NCBI GenBank assembly: GCA_015657535.1
Contig: JADHZB010000331.1
Span: 1-15,185, forward strand
DNA: 15,185 nucleotides
Reading direction: 5' to 3'
From: Nephromyces sp. MM_2019
Lineage: Eukaryota > Apicomplexa > Aconoidasida > Nephromycida
The notes under the pieces are model-generated. The model made no database searches. It saw only the letters and a program-made list of their open reading frames with translations, and was not told the DNA's origin. How positions within the stretch are numbered: position 1 is the first letter of the stretch; each line of letters begins with the position of its first letter. Below, piece after piece: positions 1 to 7,421 of this stretch. The translations under genes were made by a program, and so were the position numbers.

Positions 1-235
1 GTGTGTGGGTGTGTGGGTGTGTGTGGGTGTGTGGGTGTGTGGGGGTGTGTGGGTGTGTGTGGGTGTGTGTGGGTGTGGGTGTGTGGGGGTGTGTGGGGGT
101 GTCTATGTGTTGTTATGTGTTGTTATGTGTTGGTGTGTATGTGTGTGTATGTATTTGTGCGCCTATGTGTGTGTGTATATGTGTGTATGTATTTGTGTGT
201 GTATGTGTGTGTATATATATGTGTGTTTGAGGGGA
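1..235 (+). repeat. GT-rich tract with G-runs (TGTGGG-like)
   Basis: Irregular low-complexity DNA. The first ~105 bases are GTGTGGG/GTGTGGGGG variants; the rest is GTGTAT/GTTAT microsatellite. All three forward frames stay open only because the repeat lacks stops, so the Cys/Val/Gly-rich translations are not taken as genes. From its position it is probably part of the CAX intron that ends at 578, although the upstream exon is outside the window. The many G-runs of three or more on the + strand could form G-quadruplexes in DNA or in the pre-mRNA. Confidence 0.8.
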
Positions 236-265
236 GGGTGGGGAGGAAGGGTGTGTACAAACAAT

Positions 266-578
266 ATAGGATACACACTTAACACAATGTAGTTAAATTT
301 TTTTTATTCATTGAATACATTACACATGCAACACATGAAGCATATTTTATATTCATCAAGTTATACACATGATACATTATTATATATACACAACAATATT
401 GTCTATACAATAATATTATAAGCACATATTATACATACAAAATTATTACATGCACACAACACTATTACATACACAACAATGTTACACACAATACTATTAC
501 TTATACAACAATGTTACACATAAAACATTATATACACAACAGTTTTACACACACTATACACACAATGTGTCTTTATAG
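266..578 (+). repeat. AC-rich intron tail with degenerate ~33-bp repeats
   Basis: The strand bias flips here: the + strand becomes CA/TA-rich, with recurring ACACA, ACAACAATGTTACACA and ACTATTAC words. The word ACAACAATGTTACACA occurs at about 472 and again at about 505, a spacing of roughly 33 bp. The segment ends in a splice acceptor (CTTTATAG, AG at 577-578) followed at once by conserved CAX coding sequence. No exon is recognised inside it. Confidence 0.6.
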
Positions 579-1392
579 ATTGCCTTACTAGTTGTACCCT
601 TCACAGTAATTGTGGGTTGGATTATAGACCAGCCAATGGACTTATCATTTTCACCAATTTCAGGCACAATACTAATGCTCACTATATTTGTTGTTACTGG
701 TAATTATTTTACACATTTTGTGTGTGTAGAGTTTATGTGTGTGTAGAGTTTATGTATGTGTAGAGTTTATGTGTGTGTAGAGTTTATGTGTGTGTAGAGT
801 TTATGTGTGTGTAGAGTTTATGTGTGTGTAGAGTTTATGTGTGTGTAGAGTTTATGTATGTGTAGAGTTTATGTGTGTGTATAGAGTTTATGTATGTGTA
901 GAGTTTATGTATGTATAGAGTTTATGTATGTGTAGAGTTTATGTGTGTGTAGAGTTTATGTATGTATAGAGTTTATGTGTGTGTAGAGTTTATGTGTGTT
1001 TAGAGTTTATGTATGTGTAGAGTTTATGTATGTATAGAGTTTATGTATGTGTAGAGTTTATGTATGTATAGAGTTTATGTATGTGTAGAGTTTATGTATG
1101 TGTAGAGTTTATGTATGTGTAGAGTTTATGTATGTATAGAGTTTATGTATGTGTAGAGTTTATGTGTGTGTAGAGTTTATGTGTGTGTAGAGTTTATGTA
1201 TGTGTAGAGTTTATGTGTGTGTAGAGTTTATGTGTGTGTGAATGTGTGTTAAATGTGAAAATGAATATTTGTGAAATGTGAAAATAAGTGTGTGAAAGTA
1301 CTTAAAAATTTCAGTATGTTTGAATGTGTGTGTGTACGTCTCAAGATTTAATATTTTTATTAGAGATTTGATGTATGTGTAGTTGTGGAAAT

Positions 1393-1427
<35 letters not shown>

Positions 1428-1525
1428 TTACAGGTATAGTTTCGGATGGAGAATCAAATTGGTTAGAAGGCTTGTCGCTTATTATAGCATACTCTATCGT
1501 TGCAATTGTTTTTTATTATGTATAA
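579..1525 (+). CDS. Vacuolar-type Ca2+/H+ antiporter (CAX), last two exons, partial
   Basis: C-terminal end of a CAX-family cation/proton exchanger, a multi-pass membrane protein that moves Ca2+ into acidic vacuole-like compartments in exchange for H+. Exon A is 579-699 (40 codons plus 1 nt) and exon B is 1434-1525 (2 nt plus 29 codons plus TAA). The 734-nt intron (700-1433) begins GTAATT and ends TTTACAG, and the phases join to give Gly. Exon A encodes VGWIIDQPMDLSF, the family's conserved segment near the last helices, followed by a hydrophobic helix. Exon B encodes DGESNWLEG, matching the DG-SNWLEG signature of fungal CAX proteins, then a final hydrophobic helix ending FYYV. These short stretches fix the family well. 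The 5' exons lie upstream of the window. An AATAAA lies about 80 bp after the stop. The fungal-like sequence hints at fungi or relatives but does not prove it. Confidence 0.9.
721..1240 (+). repeat. 17-bp minisatellite, ~30 copies, inside CAX intron
   Basis: The unit is GAGTTTATGTGTGTGTA, tandemly repeated from about 729 to 1240. I count 30 GAGTTTA starts at an exact 17-bp spacing, except for one 19-bp unit at 865-883. The GAGTTTATGT part is invariant; the GTGTGTA half varies by G/A transitions (GTATGTGTA, GTATGTATA) with one GTGTGTTTA form. The array lies wholly in the intron between the last two CAX exons. The unit length is not a multiple of three and every unit contains TAG in one frame, so it is not coding. 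Confidence 0.95.
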
Positions 1526-2677
1526 ATATATATTACTTATTTTATAGTTTTATTTGCTATTTAATGAGTGTGTATATACTGTTTGTCAATAAGTCAACAC
1601 TAAATAAATATACAGTTATTATTGATATTTACATCAATTTTTGATAATATTAATAGTTTGTATTTATTCATTCGATTCACATACACACACCTTTTTGATA
1701 TAGACTTTTATATTAACTACTTAGAACTCATGTTATCTTTCATCTATTTACACACACACATAAGTACAATTTTAATACACGTTAAGAACACACATTTAAA
1801 TTTTATAAACTCAAAATCCATAGGCATACACACATACATATATAGATACACACATACATATATATATATATAACATCGCGCTATAAAGATACACACAGCT
1901 TTTAAAATAATAAATAAATAAATATACATATATATATAAACACACTAATACATTATGTACACATAACACTGTATTTGTTTTTGTACAAATTCTATATTCT
2001 TTTTACACACACTTTTTAAAAAACCTAATATTAAATTGATTTGGACTATTAATTAACACATATGTGTGTATATGAATTTTTTTTTCTAAATGTATTAATT
2101 TTTTCCATCAATATATGTTTGAGTATGTATGTTTGTGTATTTTCTTTTCTTTTAACCTAAAACAAATAATAAAATTGACTAAAATATATTTTTTACACCT
2201 TTTTTGATTTAGTATTAACAGATGTAATATTTCATATATACACACAAATATATATATATATATATACTTATAATACTCTCAAACATAAACATATATCTAT
2301 GCACATACACACACATATATACCTATATATAATCACACAAATATATTTTTAACTACATAATAAATCATGTAGCTATTTTTAATTTTATTCAAATTTTTCT
2401 AATTTCCAATTCAATCACTGTTAGATCACAAATTTAACATGTGTGTGTGTGTGAATTTTGTAAACATATATGATGTATGAACTGTTTGGTTTATATGTGT
2501 ATAATCTTGTATGTATTTGTGTGTTTGTAATTTTCTATTTATATATATATATATGTGTGTGTGTAACATTGTATGTATTTATATTTATGTATATATAAGG
2601 TATATGTATATGTGTGTATATGTACAATTTTGTATGAATGTATGTGTAATTTGATACAAATGTGTGTGTGTATGTGT

Positions 2678-2793
2678 GTGTGAATGTGTATTTTTAAACG
2701 TATATATATGTGTGAATGTGTAGTTTTAAACGTATATATGTGTGTGAATGTGTAGTTTTAAACATATATATGTGTGTGAATGTGTAGTTTTGT
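2678..2793 (+). repeat. 32-bp tandem repeat, ~3.5 copies
   Basis: Units start at 2678, 2710, 2742 and 2774 with the word GTGTGAATGTGTA, each followed by TTTTAAACGTATATATGT-like sequence. The spacing is exactly 32 bp. The first copy has ATTTTTAAAC in place of AGTTTTAAAC, and the last copy breaks off after GTAGTTTT. Confidence 0.85.
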
Positions 2794-3280
2794 TTGTGCA
2801 TCCAATCTAAATATGTGTATATCTGGTATATATATCCAAAGGTGTGTGTAAATGAGTGTGTATTTATAGTATACCCTAATAGTCTATATAATTTATAAAT
2901 GTGTGTAACTGTAGCCTATTCCAATTATATATATAAAGAATTGATGATTGTGTGTGTGTTAATATCTAAAAGTAAAATTTAGCAAAACATGTGTGTGAAT
3001 ATATATCTTTAATAATGTGTACAGAACTTGAAATATGTTTATGTTTTTACAACTTAATGTTTGTTTATGTTTTTTTAATATGTATGTGTATAGAATTTGA
3101 TCCCCTATTTGAATTTCATTAAATAACTATTACTAAATATGAATTTCAATATATAAATTAATTTAAGTTGTCCCACACACAGTGTGTATAAATTTTGAAG
3201 ATTTCAATTGATAAATTTGTATAATTTTTATTTTTATAATTTATTTTTTTATAAATATGTCTGTACGATTATTGCATATA

Positions 3281-3324
3281 TTTTGATATATATTTGTGTA
3301 TATATATACATATATATATCAAAA
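3281..3324. repeat. AT-rich inverted repeat
   Basis: TTTTGATATATAT (3281-3293) is the exact reverse complement of ATATATATCAAAA (3312-3324). The 18-nt spacer is itself alternating TA/TG. The AT-rich palindrome could extrude or fold, but the T-run expected of a bacterial terminator is irrelevant in this eukaryotic setting. No function is assigned. Confidence 0.6.
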
Positions 3325-3682
3325 AATATATATATGTATACACATTTGAAGACCCATATTTATAAATAACAAAATTGCATAAAGTCTTCAACTTGTAACA
3401 CAAAAATAAGGAAATATATGTGTGAATTTTTATACGCATAATTTTTGCTATAAAATCATTAGTATATATTCCTGTGGTGGTGTGTATGTATATATAAATT
3501 CATCAATATATTAGATGCGTTTCGTGTTATTTATCACATGTGTATGTAAAATTGAAAACACATTTTCAATTTAAATAGCTTCATATATATATATATATAT
3601 TATTTAATTGCATATGTATGGGTGTGTGTATGCATGTATGTGTTGTTTTGTTAACCTCACTTCTTATTTAAACTAGTATATA

Positions 3683-4826
3683 ATGAAGAATTCAAAAAAT
3701 CAAGCATTTGTGAATTCAATGGAGAATTTTGGTATAGGTACGTGCGCATATGTGTGTTTTTATTGATTTAAATGTGTGTATTCTGACTTGTTTAGGTGCG
3801 TGTGTGTGTGTGTGTATATGATTATTGTTGCAACTGTGTGTCGAAAATTTTATTTATGTTTGTGTACATGTGATTATATGTACTAGGTTCCTATATAATT
3901 TACACAGACCTATTCGTTTCATTGTGTTTGAAGATTAAATTTTGTAATAAATAAATTTGTGTTGTTGTGTGTGTAAAGATGTTATGTATTACATATCTTT
4001 AAGTATCTGTTAATATGTACAAGTATTATTACTATGCGTGTGAAATATATGGCTTTGTTTGAAGATTAGTTTGTGTTTGCCTGATGATGTTGTGTTTTGC
4101 TAGATGTGTATATTGGAAAAAATTTAACTCTGTAAAGCTCTGTGTGTTTTTTTTTTCATTAATATTTAATATGTAGTATAATGTTTGTGTGTAATATGAT
4201 ATAGATCCTAATTTACCAAACTCCAAAATATTACAAAATTTTCAAACTGAAATAAATCGGAAAACTAAAAATATTCGACGAATTGTTGGTAGACCAAAAC
4301 TAGACCGTAAAGAGGCCGAATGTACATTATGCAAGGCAATGTTTGTATGTGTGTGTGTTTGTGTGTGTTTGTAGGTGTATGTGTGTATGTGTGCGTGTAT
4401 GTGTGTGTGTTTGTGTGTGTGATTGTGTGTGTGATTATGTGTGTGATTGTGTGTGTGATTGTGTGTGTGTATGCTTCTGCGTTTGTGTGTGTGTGTGTAT
4501 GTGTGTGTGTATTTGTGTGTGTGTATGTTTGTGTGTGCATGGGTGCTTGCACTGTTTGGTACGAATGTTTTATTATTTTTATTGCATATGTGCGTGTGTG
4601 ATATACATTTTATTTGAATGTGTGTGTATTTAAGAACTTTTATATTATATAAATCCTCCTATCCATATCTAAATTGATAAATCACAAACAATCATTTATA
4701 AATTAGGTGAAGAATACTTCACAATGGAGATATTTATCAAGATTTTCATTAATTGATTCAATGAAATTTCTTGTGTGTAACGCTTGTTACATGAGGCATA
4801 AGAAATCAAAAAAATTAGTCATTTAA
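3683..4826 (+). CDS. Small GATA-type zinc-finger protein, three exons
   Basis: Predicted nuclear DNA-binding protein of about 101 residues. Exon 1 is 3683-3737, exon 2 is 4205-4335 and exon 3 is 4707-4826 (TAA). Intron 1 is GT-AG (GTACGTG to GATATAG, phase 1). Intron 2 appears to start with GC (AAG/GCAATG) and ends AATTAG (phase 0). The spliced finger reads CTLCKVKNTSQWR, then a loop, then LVCNACYMRHKK. This has the C-X2-C, seven residues to Trp-Arg, and CNAC signature of GATA fingers, with a loop longer (24 residues between the Cys pairs) than the classical 17-18. Just before the finger, RRIVGRPKLDRK holds a GRP core flanked by basic residues, like an AT-hook. The ATG follows TATATA directly, and TTTAAACTAG just upstream could instead be an acceptor, so extra 5' exons are possible. 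A GT donor 9 nt later (TTT/GTATGT) would insert three residues and spoil the finger spacing, so GC-AG is preferred. Both introns are UG-rich. Confidence 0.8.
4343..4560 (+). repeat. GT microsatellite in GATA intron 2, with 12-bp units
   Basis: Nearly pure (GT)n interrupted by GTAT, GTTT and GATT. GATT recurs at 4421, 4433, 4445 and 4457, an exact 12-bp period of GATTGTGTGTGT. The tract lies inside the intron that splits the GATA finger. The Val/Cys-rich forward frames and Thr/His-rich reverse frame across it are repeat artefacts. Confidence 0.9.
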
Positions 4827-6118
4827 TTGTTTATATATATATATTAGATATTTTGTATATAATTTTTGTTTTTTGATGTAAATTTTTTAAATTGATTTAT
4901 ATTATTTGTAAAGCAAAATTTTCAGAAATTTATAAATTGTGCGTATATGAATAAATAAAATATATTTTTTTCCTTCTAAAATAAGTTTTGTTTTATCAGC
5001 CTGAGGATACATATTATATATATACATATACATATGTATATATATAAACATAGAAAATATATATATATGCTTGTAAATTAACTATACCTGTGTGTTATAA
5101 TACATTTGGATTATGTGTATATAAAGCATGCATGTCAGTCTAATATATATACATATATTTGTGTACTTGAATTTGTGTTTATCTTTTGGAGATATATCAT
5201 TAGGTGTATTCTATAAATGTATAAATTATAGGTATATATATATATGTCTATGTGTAAAATAATAAGACATGTTGGAATGTGTAAAATTAAATTATCAAAT
5301 AACACAAAAACACTTAGGATTTGAAAATTAGAAAATTCAAATTACAAATTTTATATATATAAAAAAAATCAAGTTTGAATAAAATTTTGTTACTATAGTT
5401 GTAGAATATGTTTATTATTAAATTTGTATACTATTTACTTAAAACAAGTAATTACTACATAATTGATGTGTGAACATATAAACATTTACACACAAACAAG
5501 GGAATCTTAACCCACACATTGAATGTACATCAGCAAAATATAATAAAAAAATTAAACTATATTTAACCCTGAAACAAACTGTTGGATTTTTATTGGTCTA
5601 GAATAACTTTACGTATATGTAGTATACATCTTCATGCTCAAACAACTATAAGTGTATTTGTGCAAATGTAAAGCACACCTATCCAAACATCTTATTAGGA
5701 ATGAGTATATCTACACACTTATATATATATATATATACATATGCACACATCTATCTATATACACTCATATATATATACATATATATGTATAACTTTAGAT
5801 GTATAATCCAATCTAATTTTAGACACACGCACAAGCATATATCATATACGTAGAAAGAATACAATTCAAACTTGAAACAAATACAATAAACATATGCAAT
5901 ACACAAATATCGCTCAAACACATATCATACTTAAACACATATCACACATAAACACATATCACGTACATAAAAAAACGAAATTCAGATCATACGCATACAT
6001 ATATCAAAAATACATATATAAAATAAAACACGAACACAAGCACATTAAATACACACAACTAACATATAACTCACCACACACACCAAACACATATACATAT
6101 AATACAGATTTCTTCATA
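4827..6118. other. AT-rich spacer, then AC-rich 5' flank of VPS25
   Basis: No gene is recognised. 4827-5480 is AT-rich with TATATA runs and AATAAATAAAA near 4949, which may serve the GATA gene's 3' end. From about 5480 the + strand turns CA-rich (ACACATATA, AAACACATATCACA), reaching the VPS25 start. A forward frame is open from 5894 into VPS25, but its first 75 codons are low-complexity His/Thr/Tyr/Lys encoded by the CA tract, so I read it as 5' UTR. Confidence 0.6.
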
Positions 6119-6700
6119 ATGAATTACGATACATCAGGCGCATCTACTCAAAGTACCTTTATTGATTTCCCACCATTCTACACACTCCAACCAAATATTG
6201 AAGTACAAAACCAACAGCTAAAGGAGTGGTCAAAGATTGTACAAGCACATTGTCGCAATTCTTCGGTATATTATATTGAAATAAACGAAAGTAGTACACA
6301 GCAAGCCCCATTTTACAACAGTCAAATCAATAGGAAACTATCATTACATGGCTTAACCGCATTATGTGAATTTTTAGTTAAGAATGGCACAGCTGTTAAG
6401 CGCCCAAATACATACACAACTAGTAACAAAATTGACTTTGACTCTTACTTAATATTTCCCTTACCTATATCAGAAATTGCAGACTTATTATATGCTTGGG
6501 CGACTACTACAGGTAAGCTAAATGCGGTTGAAACATTATATAATATACAAACATCTTATGAATCGAGAAACCAAATATTTCACAATTTACCTAGTGAACA
6601 CTTGAAATATGTTTTACAAAATCTACAAAAATTAGACAGGGCTGAGTTGGCCATAAATAAGAATTCAGAAATAATTGGTGTCAAATTCTTCCCAACATGA
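6119..6700 (+). CDS. VPS25: ESCRT-II subunit VPS25
   Basis: VPS25 is the ESCRT-II arm that binds VPS22/VPS36 and recruits the ESCRT-III subunit VPS20/CHMP6 during sorting of ubiquitinated cargo into multivesicular endosomes. The 193-residue product is close to the family's usual length (about 175-200). It has FPPFYTLQPN at residues 17-26, the PPxF/Y-type N-terminal motif that contacts VPS22/VPS36. Next comes QLKEWSKIV with the first winged helix (PFYNSQINRKLS near 60), then the second winged helix (LLYAWATTTGKLNAVETLY) and the conserved C-terminus GVKFFPT. The start at 6119 is chosen because family similarity begins about 15 residues later and the upstream in-frame extension is repeat-encoded. 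It is intronless although an exact donor consensus (CAG/GTAAGC) lies in frame at 6511-6518; reading through preserves the conserved GKLNAVETLY, so it is probably not normally used. It converges with the minus-strand gene ending at 7422. Confidence 0.93.
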   Translation: MNYDTSGASTQSTFIDFPPFYTLQPNIEVQNQQLKEWSKIVQAHCRNSSVYYIEINESSTQQAPFYNSQINRKLSLHGLTALCEFLVKNGTAVKRPNTYTTSNKIDFDSYLIFPLPISEIADLLYAWATTTGKLNAVETLYNIQTSYESRNQIFHNLPSEHLKYVLQNLQKLDRAELAINKNSEIIGVKFFPT

Positions 6701-7421
6701 TTGATACATAAAAATGTGCATATGAATGTGTTCAGGGAAAAAAAATTAGGAGGTGTAGTGGGCATAATTTTAGTTTTTAATTATTTTTTTTATTGAAAAT
6801 TAAACCATTTATAATGGGTTTTATGTGTATATAGTTCCGATTCAGAAAAAATAGTTCTTTCAATTATTTCTTTGGATTAATTAAACCATGGTTGTGTTGT
6901 TTTATTATAAATGTTTTATATTCGTTAATTTAAAATTTTTTTTATTCGATTTATTAGATTGTACATAGTAGATATCAATCAATATAAAAATATGGAATTA
7001 TATATCAAATTATCTTAATTGATATCAATAAACTTAACTTATAAAATTAAATATCGAAATATCTCAATTGATATGTATGTAATCTTACAAAGAAAATATG
7101 ATTGAATATTATTGATGAATAGAAAATTCATTTCATTTTATTTATTGATTTTTGGTTCATTTTTAAGCAAAATAATGTAACTAAACATTTATCTGAATCA
7201 AAGAAAAAAAGGAAAAAAATATAATCAAAGTAGGAAAATCATATAATTACTTTTTTATGAGCAGTCAAAACTTTGTAATTAACAAAATTAATTCTTTGAT
7301 TGTATACAAATTCAAATGATGAATTGATAAGTTACACATTTTCCAACAGTAAACCAAGATAATGTTTTAAACAATACAATCGAACGAATGGTTATAGAAA
7401 ATTTCAAAAATATTAATAAAA
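6701..7421. other. Convergent intergenic region with a 22-bp direct repeat
   Basis: This region lies between the 3' ends of VPS25 and the minus-strand coiled-coil gene and must hold both 3' UTRs. It is AT-rich but lacks the long GT/AC tracts seen to the left. A 22-bp word, ATCAAATTATCTTAATTGAT plus AT (7004-7025), recurs at 7053-7074 with three mismatches, 49 bp apart. Several GATATCAAT words cluster at 6970-7075. No ORF or structured RNA is recognised. Confidence 0.55.

Larger units (their letters stand above)
1526..3682. other. AT-rich spacer with GT and TA tracts, no supported gene
   Basis: This stretch follows the CAX stop. The first 80-400 bases would include the CAX 3' UTR. The rest is (TA)n, GTGTAT and poly-T rich, with short stop-bounded frames. 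A few acceptor-like sites precede short complex segments, for example TATAG followed by AATTTGATCCCC near 3100, but no chain of exons could be built. The apparent ORFs at 1375-1929 are repeat artefacts or overlap the last CAX exon in another frame. Confidence 0.6.

Noticed and set aside
1..105. Yeast-like TG1-3 telomere repeat at the contig end
   Set aside because: At a left chromosome end the + strand should be the C-rich strand; here it is G-rich, and the tract grades into GTAT microsatellite continuous with the CAX intron.
1375..1929. Small ORFs downstream of the CAX exon
   Set aside because: One overlaps the real last exon in a different frame; the others are AT/AC repeat translations with no protein-like features.
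4265..4633. Three overlapping ~95-codon frames rich in Val/Cys or Thr/His
   Set aside because: They are translations of the (GT)n tract in GATA intron 2 on both strands, with no complex sequence.
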